This document shows positions 28,363-37,459 of a stretch of 64,000 bases of DNA, piece after piece. Each line of letters begins with the position of its first letter. Position 1 is the first letter of the stretch. This DNA comes from Faecalicatena contorta (GTDB lineage: Bacteria > Bacillota > Clostridia > Lachnospirales > Lachnospiraceae), in contig NZ_JAFBIX010000004.1 of NCBI RefSeq assembly GCF_021531895.1, positions 51,532 through 115,531 of the forward strand. The letters run 5' to 3'. The notes beneath the pieces were generated by a model that did not search any database, was not told the origin of the DNA, and saw only the letters and a list, made by a program, of their open reading frames with translations. Both the position numbers and the translations under genes were made by a program.

Positions 28363-29007
28363 ATGGAACGTTTGATATGTGTAATGATCGGATATGTGTT
28401 TGGATTATTTCAGACAGGATATATATATGGGAAGATGCATAATATTGATATTCGTAAACAGGGAAGCGGCAATGCCGGGACAACCAATGCGCTTCGCACA
28501 ATGGGTTGGAAAGCAGGCTTGGTTACCTTCCTTGGCGATTGTTTTAAATGCGTGTTTGCTGTGGTTATAGTTCACCTCCTTTATGGCAAGACCCATGCCG
28601 ATATGATACCGCTTCTTGCAATGTATGCAGGTATGGGGGCAGTTCTTGGGCATAACTACCCATTTTATCTCAAATTTAAAGGAGGAAAAGGAATTGCGGC
28701 AACAGCAGGGCTTCTGGTCAGTACAACAAATGTGTGGATGGTACTGATTTGTCTGGTGGCATTTGTAGCAATTGTAGGCGTAACAAGATATGTTTCATTA
28801 GGTTCTCTTGCGGTTGTTATTATATATCTTGTGGAAGTTGTGGTATATGGACAGATGGGAGGATTTGGAGTGGCAGCGAATTATCTCTGTGAGATGTATG
28901 CGATTGTTGCGTTCTTGATGCTGTCAGCCTTCTTTAAACATAGAGCAAATATTCAAAGATTATTATCTGGCACGGAGAATAAATTAAGCGTCGGAAAAAA
29001 TAAATAA
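28363..29007 (+). CDS. plsY: Glycerol-3-phosphate acyltransferase PlsY
   Basis: This 214-residue integral membrane enzyme transfers acyl groups from acyl-phosphate to glycerol-3-phosphate, starting phospholipid synthesis. The three loop motifs are present: GSGNAGTTNALRTMG, GHNYPFYLKFKGGKGIA and NIQRLLSGTENK near the C terminus. Five or so hydrophobic segments are visible. It is tightly packed after der and before gpsA, which supplies its glycerol-3-phosphate, so the two steps are likely co-expressed. Confidence 0.95.
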   Translation: MERLICVMIGYVFGLFQTGYIYGKMHNIDIRKQGSGNAGTTNALRTMGWKAGLVTFLGDCFKCVFAVVIVHLLYGKTHADMIPLLAMYAGMGAVLGHNYPFYLKFKGGKGIAATAGLLVSTTNVWMVLICLVAFVAIVGVTRYVSLGSLAVVIIYLVEVVVYGQMGGFGVAANYLCEMYAIVAFLMLSAFFKHRANIQRLLSGTENKLSVGKNK

Positions 29008-29035
29008 GTAATAAAAGAAAGGAACGGATACGATT

Positions 29036-30049
29036 ATGGCAAATGTAGGCATTATGGGAGCAGGAAGCTGGGGAACTGCTTTGGCACTTTTGCTCCACAA
29101 AAATGGTCATCAGGTAACGGTCTGGTCAATCAATGAAGATGAGGTAAAGATGCTTTCGGAAAAGAGGGAACATGAAAGTAAACTTCCTGGCGTTAAGATT
29201 CCAGAAGATATGATGTTCACAACGGATATCGAAAGCACTGTAAAGGGAAAAGATTTTGTGGTTCTTGCGGTTCCGTCTCCATTTACAAGAAGTACTTCTC
29301 GTAATATGTGTCCTTTTATTGCAGAAGGACAGATCATCGTGGATGTGGCAAAAGGAATCGAAGAAAGTACATTAATGACTCTTTCGCAGCAGATTGAGGA
29401 AGAGATACCTCAGGCAGATGTGGCAGTATTGTCAGGACCGAGCCATGCAGAGGAAGTAGGAAGAGGCCTTCCGACAACGGTTGTCATTGGGGCAAGAACT
29501 AAGAAGACGGCAGATTATCTTCAGGAAATGTTTATGAGTGAAGTGTTCCGTGTATATACAAGCCCGGATATTCTGGGAATGGAACTAGGTGGTTCACTTA
29601 AGAATGTTATTGCTCTGGCAGCTGGAATTGCAGATGGATTGGGATATGGTGATAACACAAAAGCAGCTCTTATTACCAGAGGAATTGCAGAGATTGCAAG
29701 ACTCGGTGTTAAGATGGGCGGTGCAATTGAAAGTTTTACAGGACTTACAGGTATCGGTGATCTGATCGTAACATGTGCCAGTGTGCATAGCCGTAACCGA
29801 AAGGCAGGTTACCTTATAGGTCAGGGAATGAGTATGCAGGAGGCAATGGATGAAGTCAAGATGGTGGTTGAAGGTGTATATTCTACGAAAGCAGCTGTAA
29901 AATTAGGAGAAAAATATGATGTTTCGCTTCCAATCATCAATAAAGTAAATGAAGTATTATTTGAAAATAAAGATCCAAGAGAAGCTGTGAACGAACTTAT
30001 GCTTCGAGATAGTAAAGCTGAACATACTGCTTTACCTTGGAAAGAATAA
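29036..30049 (+). CDS. gpsA: NAD(P)-dependent glycerol-3-phosphate dehydrogenase
   Basis: This 337-residue enzyme makes sn-glycerol-3-phosphate for phospholipids. The N-terminal Rossmann motif is VGIMGAGSWGTALALLL. The catalytic Lys lies in ELGGSLKNVIALAAGIADG, and TGIGDLIVTC is also characteristic. The length is typical. It follows plsY by 28 bases with its own AAAGGAAC site, and the transcription unit ends at the terminator overlapping its stop codon. Confidence 0.96.
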   Translation: MANVGIMGAGSWGTALALLLHKNGHQVTVWSINEDEVKMLSEKREHESKLPGVKIPEDMMFTTDIESTVKGKDFVVLAVPSPFTRSTSRNMCPFIAEGQIIVDVAKGIEESTLMTLSQQIEEEIPQADVAVLSGPSHAEEVGRGLPTTVVIGARTKKTADYLQEMFMSEVFRVYTSPDILGMELGGSLKNVIALAAGIADGLGYGDNTKAALITRGIAEIARLGVKMGGAIESFTGLTGIGDLIVTCASVHSRNRKAGYLIGQGMSMQEAMDEVKMVVEGVYSTKAAVKLGEKYDVSLPIINKVNEVLFENKDPREAVNELMLRDSKAEHTALPWKE

Positions 30050-30087
30050 AAAGAACGGAGGTTTTTAAAGACCTCCGTTCTTTTTTT
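30048..30087. terminator. Bidirectional terminator between gpsA and the LysR gene
   Basis: The arms AAAAAGAACGGAGGT and ACCTCCGTTCTTTTT are followed by T-runs in both directions. The hairpin overlaps the stop codons of both convergent genes. Confidence 0.85.
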
Positions 30088-30952
30088 CTATGAACTGTTT
30101 GAATTCATGAACAATAGGTGCCTGATATACATTTTTTAAAGTTGCCATGTAAAAAATACGCTCCCAGGTGGAATTTGTAATCTCAATGATTTTAACTGGC
30201 ATATTATTTAATGTTGGCATGTGTGGAATAATTGCGATTCCAAATCCAGCACTTACAAGATCTGCCACAATCTGGTCGTCGCCTATGGAGTAGGCAACTT
30301 TGGGACGTCCGCCACAATCTTCGAATAATTTGTCTATCACAGGTTCTAGTCCACTTTCTTTTGAGAACATAATCTGAGGATAAGGGAGAGTTTCTGCAAG
30401 ATCTACAGAATCTCGATTTTCCAAGGGATGACCTTTGGGTACAATGAGCACCAGCTTTTGTTTGGAAATTGGAACAAAATCAATCAAAGGTTCATTTTCC
30501 TGCAGTGTACAGAAAGCGATATCATAGCGGCGTTTTTTTAATCCATGAAGAATATCTGAAGTCAATCCGGTAGATGTATGAAAATAGAAGTCAATTCCTT
30601 TATCCGGTTGTGAATCTAGAAAATCTTTTGCATGGCGAGAAACAATAGTACTGAGAGAAGGAAGCATGGCGATGTCAATATGTCCTTCACCGCTTCCCGT
30701 CATTTGTAACTTGTTAATACATGAATCCAGTATACAGAGCGAATGTTCAACATCATCTAGGAATGCCTGCCCGCATTTGGTCAGAACAACATTGCGACCA
30801 TCTTTTTCGAATAATTTTACCCCAAGTTCTTTTTCGAGAGAAGAGATGGCATGACTGAGACTTGGTTGAGTGATTGATAATATCTCCGCTGCTTTCGTGT
30901 AATGTTCTAAGTGGGCCAGTGTTACAAAATATCTTAAATGATATAGATTCAT
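30065..30952 (-). CDS. LysR-family transcriptional regulator
   Basis: This 295-residue regulator has an N-terminal winged helix-turn-helix (MNLYHLRYFVTLAHLEHYTK, then AEILSITQPSLSHAISSLE) and a C-terminal substrate-binding domain. The frame is open further upstream to 30994, but an AAGGGGAAG site fits the ATG at 30952 and the usual LysR N terminus. Its target is not obvious: the divergent gene is spoIVA, 248 bases away, and no classical T-N11-A palindrome stands out. Some relatives (CynR/CysB type) sense small metabolites. Confidence 0.88.
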   Translation of the reverse strand: MNLYHLRYFVTLAHLEHYTKAAEILSITQPSLSHAISSLEKELGVKLFEKDGRNVVLTKCGQAFLDDVEHSLCILDSCINKLQMTGSGEGHIDIAMLPSLSTIVSRHAKDFLDSQPDKGIDFYFHTSTGLTSDILHGLKKRRYDIAFCTLQENEPLIDFVPISKQKLVLIVPKGHPLENRDSVDLAETLPYPQIMFSKESGLEPVIDKLFEDCGGRPKVAYSIGDDQIVADLVSAGFGIAIIPHMPTLNNMPVKIIEITNSTWERIFYMATLKNVYQAPIVHEFKQFIEKKNGGL

Positions 30953-31139
30953 AAGACTTCCCCTTTCGTCATTTGTTTGAGCATATCTTAACATGAACTT
31001 AAAATAAAATCCACGAATTTTATTGCCCCAACAATTAGTTCTATTATTAATGCCAGAATTGGGTAAAATGTATTGATAAATGTAATAATTTTTGATTGAA
31101 AATCTTGCGTTTATCCAGATATTTCCAGCTGATTTTCTT

Positions 31140-31169
31140 AGTCTAAATCAAAAATAGACCGCATATATT
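31140..31169 (+). promoter_or_regulatory. Possible sporulation (sigma-E-like) promoter of spoIVA
   Basis: CATATATT (31162-31169) resembles a sigma-E -10 box. It lies 14 bases after GTCTAAA (31141-31147), which is a poor -35 match. A GTCTA/TAGAC inverted repeat overlaps the upstream part. The call rests mainly on spoIVA being a sigma-E gene in Bacillus. Confidence 0.3.
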
Positions 31170-31200
31170 CTAACAGCATAGACGTAAAGGAGTCAGGACA

Positions 31201-32673
31201 ATGGATCAGTATCATTTATACAAAGATATACAGGCAAGGACCAACGGAGAGATATACATAGGAGTTGTAGGACCGGTGCGGACGGGAAAATCAACATTTA
31301 TCAAACGATTTATGGATGTTCTGGTATTACCACATATGAAGGATGAGCATGGCAAAGAACGGACAAGGGATGAATTGCCGCAGTCTGCTTCTGGACGTAC
31401 TATTATGACAACAGAACCCAAATTCGTTCCTAAGGAAGCGGCCGAAATTCAGGTGTCAGATGATGTCACAGTGAAGGTGCGTTTGATTGATTGTGTGGGA
31501 TATATGGTAGAAGGAGCATCAGGACATATTGAGGGGAATGAAGAAAGACAGGTAAAAACGCCTTGGTTCGATCATGAGATTCCCTTTACAAAAGCAGCAG
31601 CCATCGGAACCAGAAAGGTGATTCATGATCATGCAACGATAGGAATAGTAGTGACAACAGATGGCTCAATTACAGATATTCCAAAAGAAAATTATCGTGA
31701 CGGAACCGAGAAAACAATCCGGGAGTTGCAGAGTATTGGCAAGCCATTTATTGTACTGGTTAATTCTAAGAAGCCATATGGGGATGAGGCAAAGCAGACT
31801 GTAGAAGAATGGGAAAAACAGATGGGGGTATGTGCATTACCGGTGAATTGTGAACAGTTAAAAGAAGAAGATATTATGCGGATTATGGAGGCTGTGCTCT
31901 ATGAATTCCCAATATCAGAAATTCAATTCTATATTCCGAAATGGACAGAGATGCTCTCGAGAGATCATAAAATTAAGCAAGATATGTTGGTACATATAAA
32001 AAATGTTATGGGTCATTTTTGCGAGATTAAAGATGCTGCGGCCGGAATTGAGAAACCAGACAGTTCATATATAGAAGATATGAAAGTAGATTGTATCGAA
32101 ATGGATACGGGATGTGTTAAAGTTCGGATTGCTGTAGCAGAGAAGTTTTATTATGAGATGTTGAGTGAATTGACAGGGACACATATAGCCGGACAATATG
32201 AATTGATTTCGACAATGAAAAGTCTGTCGGAGTTAAAAGCAGAATATGAAGGAGTACGAGATGCATTTTCTGCTGTAAAGATGAAAGGGTATGGGATGGT
32301 CTGCCCGAAAAAAGAAGAGATTACATTAGAAGAACCGACGATTATTAAACAAGGTAACAAATACGGAGTTAAGATTCATTCAGAGGCTCCATCTATTCAT
32401 CTGATCCGGGCTAATATTGAGACAGAAATAGCACCGATCGTGGGAAGTGAACAGCAAGCAGAAGATTTGATACGATATATTAAAGATACAAAGGAGCGGG
32501 AAGGAGGTATCTGGGGAACGAATATCTTTGGAAAATCCATTGAAGAACTGGTAATGGATGGAATGAGGAATAAGATGGCAATGATCAATGATGAAAGTCA
32601 GGAAAAACTTCAGGATACCATGCAGAAAATTGTAAATGACAGTAATGGCGGACTGGTATGCATCATCATCTGA
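31201..32673 (+). CDS. spoIVA: Stage IV sporulation protein A
   Basis: This 490-residue ATPase polymerises on the forespore surface as the coat basement layer. The Walker A motif is GPVRTGKS at residues 24-31, with the family's DCVGYMVEGASGH and TDGSITDIPKENY segments following. The length matches Bacillus SpoIVA (492). AAAGGAG precedes the start. Its presence indicates a spore-forming ancestry. Two genes follow on the same strand, a DUF2935 protein and a multicopper oxidase, both plausible spore-layer or sporulation proteins. Confidence 0.97.
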   Translation: MDQYHLYKDIQARTNGEIYIGVVGPVRTGKSTFIKRFMDVLVLPHMKDEHGKERTRDELPQSASGRTIMTTEPKFVPKEAAEIQVSDDVTVKVRLIDCVGYMVEGASGHIEGNEERQVKTPWFDHEIPFTKAAAIGTRKVIHDHATIGIVVTTDGSITDIPKENYRDGTEKTIRELQSIGKPFIVLVNSKKPYGDEAKQTVEEWEKQMGVCALPVNCEQLKEEDIMRIMEAVLYEFPISEIQFYIPKWTEMLSRDHKIKQDMLVHIKNVMGHFCEIKDAAAGIEKPDSSYIEDMKVDCIEMDTGCVKVRIAVAEKFYYEMLSELTGTHIAGQYELISTMKSLSELKAEYEGVRDAFSAVKMKGYGMVCPKKEEITLEEPTIIKQGNKYGVKIHSEAPSIHLIRANIETEIAPIVGSEQQAEDLIRYIKDTKEREGGIWGTNIFGKSIEELVMDGMRNKMAMINDESQEKLQDTMQKIVNDSNGGLVCIII

Positions 32674-32730
32674 CACTTTATAGATTCCTACATATATTAT
32701 AGAGAAAAATAAATAACAGGAATATGCAAG

Positions 32731-33645
32731 ATGATGGAAAATTATGTAACATTATCAATAGAAACACACCTGTTTTTTGCAAGAATCATGAAGGAACACG
32801 CATTGTTTCTTGAGGCAGGATTCCCATGCAAAGAAACACAGTGGATTCAAAGAGCAGACCGACTGCGTAATGAGTTCGAGAATCTGTTGCGTCAGGTCAT
32901 GCAGTTTAATTGTGGCCTGATGAACCATGAGATATTGAAATCACAAGAACTGGTCACACAGTTCACACTTCAGGCAGAGAGAAGAACTAGTCAGTTAACG
33001 GGAATTTCGATTGACCATAGAATTACAATGGCAGAACAACAGCTTGAAGCAGATTGTTCTGGCAATAGACACAAAAGAATGATACGTTCGATCGATCAGT
33101 TGAATCGAAAGGCTATTCATTTGTTGGATGAATTGATAGGATTTAAGGAAAGTATCTTAAGAGAAGTGGAGGAAGGATGTTTATTTACATTTAATTATCC
33201 ATTGTTAATCCAGCACATTTTAAGGGAAGCAAAATTGTACCGGTCAATTTTGACTGACTTGGTTGAAGATCAGCGAGTATCCTATAAAAAAATCAGAGAT
33301 CAGGAGATGTTCTGGAATCAGATCATGATGGAACATGCATGGTTTATCCGGGGACTTCTCGACCCGACAGAGACAGAATTAATCGAATCGGCAGATCATT
33401 TTGCAGTGGAATATGGCGAATTACTTGAAATGGCAAGGACGCAGAATTGTAAGGCGATGGATGGGATACGGAGAAAATCTCTGGAAGAGACATTAAAGTA
33501 TCGAAAATTCAAAGAGGCAGGAGCAGAAGGTATTCTGAATTGTGAGATTGCATCCCTCATATTACCATTATTGGCGGACCATGTGTTACGGGAAGCCAAT
33601 CACTATATCCGAATCTTGGAATGTGGAATGGAAAGGACCTACTAA
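32731..33645 (+). CDS. DUF2935 domain protein
   Basis: This 304-residue protein of unknown function consists of two similar all-helical halves (about 1-140 and 150-300). Each half contains a pattern like EHALFLEAGF or EHAWFIRGLLDPTE and a His-containing helix (QHILREAKLYRSIL; DHVLREANHYIRIL). The repeated Glu and His positions suggest a metal-binding four-helix bundle, but this is inference. It starts 57 bases after spoIVA and ends 3 bases before the multicopper oxidase gene, so it is probably co-translated with the oxidase. Confidence 0.8.
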   Translation: MMENYVTLSIETHLFFARIMKEHALFLEAGFPCKETQWIQRADRLRNEFENLLRQVMQFNCGLMNHEILKSQELVTQFTLQAERRTSQLTGISIDHRITMAEQQLEADCSGNRHKRMIRSIDQLNRKAIHLLDELIGFKESILREVEEGCLFTFNYPLLIQHILREAKLYRSILTDLVEDQRVSYKKIRDQEMFWNQIMMEHAWFIRGLLDPTETELIESADHFAVEYGELLEMARTQNCKAMDGIRRKSLEETLKYRKFKEAGAEGILNCEIASLILPLLADHVLREANHYIRILECGMERTY

Positions 33646-33648
33646 AAG

Positions 33649-36600
33649 ATGTTGGAATTATGTGATTACTCATTGCGCAGAAAAGTCCGCTGCTATGAGA
33701 TAGAGGCGATAGAAATTCCGATTGTATATAATAAATATGGAGATCATGACCCAAATGGTCTTCTCTATGTGTTAAAGAAGGATGCAGATCGAATACGCAA
33801 AAATGCAATCCGGAATTTTCAGAAAGATATTCCACAGCCTTATGAAGAAGTGAAGCCGCTGGTTATCCGGGCAAATGTAGGAGAGAAAGTAGAGATTATT
33901 TTCTCTCATTCGTTGAATCGGCCATTGTCTATACATGTACAGGGACTGGCTTATGACGTTCAGACTTCGGATGGCGCCAGTGTAGGATATAATAAGGATA
34001 CAACAACGCAGAATCAGATTTTATATACATGGTATGCAGATCGAGAAGGAGTCTATCTGTTTCAGGATATGGGAGATACCAGAAGTAGTGAAGATGGTAC
34101 GAATGTACATGGATTATTTGGTGCGATTATTGTGGAAGAAGCAGAATCCAGATGGCTGGACCCAGAGAGCGGAAAAGAGCTGGAAAGTGGATTGTTTGCA
34201 GATATCTATCATCCCTGGAAACCTGCTTTTCGGGAATATGCGGTATTTTTCCATGATGAACTGGAAATCAAAGACAAAGATGGTAATCAGCCGAAAGATC
34301 CTCATACAGGGCTTCCCTCTGCTACAACAGCAATCAGCTATCGTGCAGAACCCATGAGGAACCGAATGCCGCTGACAGAAGAACATGCAGATACGGGAGA
34401 AGATATTTCCATGAGTTCCTGGGTCTATGGAGATCCGGCGCCACCGATCCTGAAGGCGTATGTAGGGGATCCGGCGAAGATCCGTCTGGTTCATGGAGGA
34501 ATCAAAGAGACGCATGTATTCCATCTGCACAATCATCAGTGGAGACTGGAAGGACAAAATCCGAATTCTACGATCATAGATTCTATTTCCATCAGTCCTC
34601 AGGAATGTTATACGTTGGATATCTTGCACGGAGCAGGGAGTCTGAACAGAACGATTGGGGATGTCATTTTCCATTGCCATTTGTATCCGCATTTCCATGA
34701 AGGAATGTGGACCTTGTGGAGAATCTATGACAGACTGCAGGATGGAACAGGATGCCTGCCAGACGGAACGGTTATCCCGCCATTACAGCCATTAAAAGAC
34801 AGAGTTCTTCCGCCAAAGAAAGAAAAGGAACATCCGGGATATCCGAATTTTATTCAAGGTGAATCGGGAGAAAGACCATTGCAACCACCGTTGGGAATCG
34901 TTGATAATGAAGGTGATAACCAGATTGAGCCAACAGAACTGGAACGGGCGAATTTTGTAGAAGACTTTGAGCCTGGAGCGCTCTATACAGATACCTGTCC
35001 ATGTTATACAGATGCTCGTTCCCCTGGAGATGATGGATGTGAATGTTGGGGAGAAACGGATGAAAAGGTGAAGATTTTTGAGATTGCGCTGGTACAGGCG
35101 AAGGTAGTATACAATCGTTACGGATGGCATGATCCCCAGGGAAGATTCTTTGTAATGAAGGAAGAACTGGAAAAACATGGAGGATTGGAATCCTATATTC
35201 GAAAAGTAGAAAAAGAACAGATTCAGGTAGAACCGCTTGTCATCCGGGCAAATGCAGGTGATTGTATTGAAGTGAGATTGACAAATCTTCTGCCGGAATA
35301 TTTAAATGCGAGTCCATTCCAGATGGAGACAAAAACGGATATCGTGGGATACCATATTCATCTGGTAAAATTCGACACGATTGTATCTGATGGAGCAGCG
35401 AATGGATGGAATAATATTGCAGGAGCAAGACAGTATGAGACATTGATAGAACGTTTCTTTGCTAATACGGAGTTAAGAACGGTATTCTTCCATGATCATC
35501 TATTCGCAAATTCACACCAGCAGCATGGAGTGTTTGGCGCTTTAGTCATAGAAGAAGCAGGTGCAACATTTCACGATATACGTACAGGAGAAATATTGCC
35601 ATATGGTACCAAAGCAGTCATACGCAGGCGTGATGGAACATCGTTCCGAGAGTATGCTTTATTTGTCCATGACTTTGCATTGCTTTTTGATAAGAAGGGA
35701 AAAGCGCTGAATCCACCGGAAGTTCCTGGATCTCATGATGATCCTGGAGTGATGGGAATTAATTACCGCTGTGAACCAATGCGGGAGAGACTTTCTGGAA
35801 ATAATGATCCAGCTTATATTTTTAGTTCTTATGTTCATGGGGATCCAGTAACGCCAGTTTTGGAGACGTATCCGGGAGATGAATTGATGATCCGCCTGCT
35901 GGATGGGGCTCATGAAGAACAGCATGCTCTTAATATTACTGGGATGTCTTGGAAAAAAGAAGTTGCAGATATCGTGTCACCAGATGTAGCTTCTCAGACA
36001 CTGGGGATATCAGAAGCATTCAATATTCGGATTACAAAGTCATATGGTCCGGGGGATTATCTGTATTATTTTGGTGGAATTGACGATGTCTGGTTAGGAT
36101 TATGGGGAATTATCCGTGTGTATCAGCATCAGGAAAAATGTCTGAAGCCATTATGCAAGGAGAAAAATCAGATCCTTCCACTTCCGCCATGTCCTGGAAG
36201 AAATGCTGTCATACGCCGTTATGAAGTTGCAGCAATTCAAAAGAATATTCTATATAATGAATACGGAGATCATGATCCCGATGGACTACTTTTTGTTCCG
36301 ATTGATGATGCAGAACGAGTTCTGACTGGAAAGCAAAGACCAAGACCTTTGATTCTAAGGGCAAACGCAGGTGACTGGATTGAAGTAACGCTTCACAATC
36401 TGTTTGATCCGAGAAAACCAGTTACATATTATGATTATCCGAAAGTACCATTGGATATTGCCCACAGGCCATCAATGCGCGTTTCACTGAATCCGCAGTT
36501 CCTACAATATGATCCGCTATATGACTCTGGTGTCAATATAGGATATAACAATCGAGAACAGACAGTAGGAATTGGGGAAAGTAAGAAGTATCTCTGGTAT

Positions 36601-37359
36601 GCAGACCGAGAATATGGTGCATGTATCATTCAGTCTTTTGGCGACATGAGAAATCACAGATATCATGGATTATTCGGAACAATTTTAATCGAACCGGCAG
36701 GATCAAAGTGGTATCAGAATTCATCTCTTAAGAAAGCAATCTATGATGAAGAAGCTGTCATTGCGCCGCCGGATGCAGAGCATTTCCGCGAGTGTGTAGT
36801 ATTGGTACAAAACGGAATTCGTCTGCTGGATAAAGAGAATAAGCTGATTCAGACAGCAGCAGGCGAAAGGGAAGAAGTAGATGCAGAAGATACAGGAGAA
36901 AAGGGATACAATTATCGCTCGGAAAGATATGCAAACAGACTAAAACGGGATTCAAGAATTGCGAAGATATTCAGCAGTAAAGTTCATGGTGATCCGGCAA
37001 CCCCGTTATTCAGAGCTTATGCAGGAGATCGAGTCATCTTCCGTACGATGATGCCGGCTGATAAACCTAGAAATGTTGGATTTTGCATACATGGACATGA
37101 GTGGAAGGAGCAGCCAGAGGATTCTCATTCCAGAATCATCTCTGTACAAGGAGCAGTCAGCATCGGAAATACATTCAATCTGGAATTGAAAGAGGGTGCT
37201 TCCTGTCCGGGAGATTACCTATATCGGTCCGGAAGTCTGAAATGGGATGTAGAATCCGGTATGTGGGGAATCTTCCGTGTAATGAAACATGGAATTAAGA
37301 GAAAATGTAAGGATGTATGCCACAGAACTTTCGCATGCATCTGTGGAAAAAGGACTTGA
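33649..37359 (+). CDS. Very large multicopper oxidase with three cupredoxin-pair repeats
   Basis: This 1236-residue protein has three tandem repeats of roughly 400 residues, each opening with YNxYGxHDPxG (near residues 25, 484 and 867). All copper ligands are visible but in permuted order. HxxHxH at H289-H294 and the type 1 motif HCHxxxHxxxxM at H342-M353 come first. HIH (569-571), HDH (615-617), H623 and H626 come later. The third repeat keeps only CIHGHEW. No signal peptide is seen, so it may act in the mother cell or spore coat, like MnxG-type spore Mn(II) oxidases of similar length. That assignment is inferred. Confidence 0.85.
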   Translation: MLELCDYSLRRKVRCYEIEAIEIPIVYNKYGDHDPNGLLYVLKKDADRIRKNAIRNFQKDIPQPYEEVKPLVIRANVGEKVEIIFSHSLNRPLSIHVQGLAYDVQTSDGASVGYNKDTTTQNQILYTWYADREGVYLFQDMGDTRSSEDGTNVHGLFGAIIVEEAESRWLDPESGKELESGLFADIYHPWKPAFREYAVFFHDELEIKDKDGNQPKDPHTGLPSATTAISYRAEPMRNRMPLTEEHADTGEDISMSSWVYGDPAPPILKAYVGDPAKIRLVHGGIKETHVFHLHNHQWRLEGQNPNSTIIDSISISPQECYTLDILHGAGSLNRTIGDVIFHCHLYPHFHEGMWTLWRIYDRLQDGTGCLPDGTVIPPLQPLKDRVLPPKKEKEHPGYPNFIQGESGERPLQPPLGIVDNEGDNQIEPTELERANFVEDFEPGALYTDTCPCYTDARSPGDDGCECWGETDEKVKIFEIALVQAKVVYNRYGWHDPQGRFFVMKEELEKHGGLESYIRKVEKEQIQVEPLVIRANAGDCIEVRLTNLLPEYLNASPFQMETKTDIVGYHIHLVKFDTIVSDGAANGWNNIAGARQYETLIERFFANTELRTVFFHDHLFANSHQQHGVFGALVIEEAGATFHDIRTGEILPYGTKAVIRRRDGTSFREYALFVHDFALLFDKKGKALNPPEVPGSHDDPGVMGINYRCEPMRERLSGNNDPAYIFSSYVHGDPVTPVLETYPGDELMIRLLDGAHEEQHALNITGMSWKKEVADIVSPDVASQTLGISEAFNIRITKSYGPGDYLYYFGGIDDVWLGLWGIIRVYQHQEKCLKPLCKEKNQILPLPPCPGRNAVIRRYEVAAIQKNILYNEYGDHDPDGLLFVPIDDAERVLTGKQRPRPLILRANAGDWIEVTLHNLFDPRKPVTYYDYPKVPLDIAHRPSMRVSLNPQFLQYDPLYDSGVNIGYNNREQTVGIGESKKYLWYADREYGACIIQSFGDMRNHRYHGLFGTILIEPAGSKWYQNSSLKKAIYDEEAVIAPPDAEHFRECVVLVQNGIRLLDKENKLIQTAAGEREEVDAEDTGEKGYNYRSERYANRLKRDSRIAKIFSSKVHGDPATPLFRAYAGDRVIFRTMMPADKPRNVGFCIHGHEWKEQPEDSHSRIISVQGAVSIGNTFNLELKEGASCPGDYLYRSGSLKWDVESGMWGIFRVMKHGIKRKCKDVCHRTFACICGKRT

Positions 37360-37383
37360 ATCTGAGGAGAAAAGTAGTATAAT
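37356..37383 (+). promoter_or_regulatory. Possible promoter upstream of the alcohol dehydrogenase gene
   Basis: TTGAAT (37356-37361) and TATAAT (37378-37383) are 16 bases apart and overlap the stop of the preceding oxidase gene. A terminator-like hairpin lies just downstream at 37393, before the dehydrogenase. Confidence 0.45.
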
Positions 37384-37392
37384 AGTCATGAC

Positions 37393-37426
37393 AAAGGAGT
37401 CACATGTTTCTATGTGACTCCTTTTT
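37393..37426 (+). terminator. Intrinsic terminator after the multicopper oxidase gene
   Basis: The arms AAAGGAGTCACAT and ATGTGACTCCTTT surround six bases and are followed by TTATG. It lies between the promoter-like boxes at 37356 and the next gene, so it may also act as a leader attenuator. Confidence 0.75.
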
Positions 37427-37459
37427 ATGTTAAATTGAAGGAACAAAGGAGATTGGAAA

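Noticed and set aside
34114..34698. A 194-codon minus-strand frame inside the multicopper oxidase gene
   Set aside because: It lies wholly within a well-supported coding region with clear copper motifs, and has no ribosome binding site or domain.
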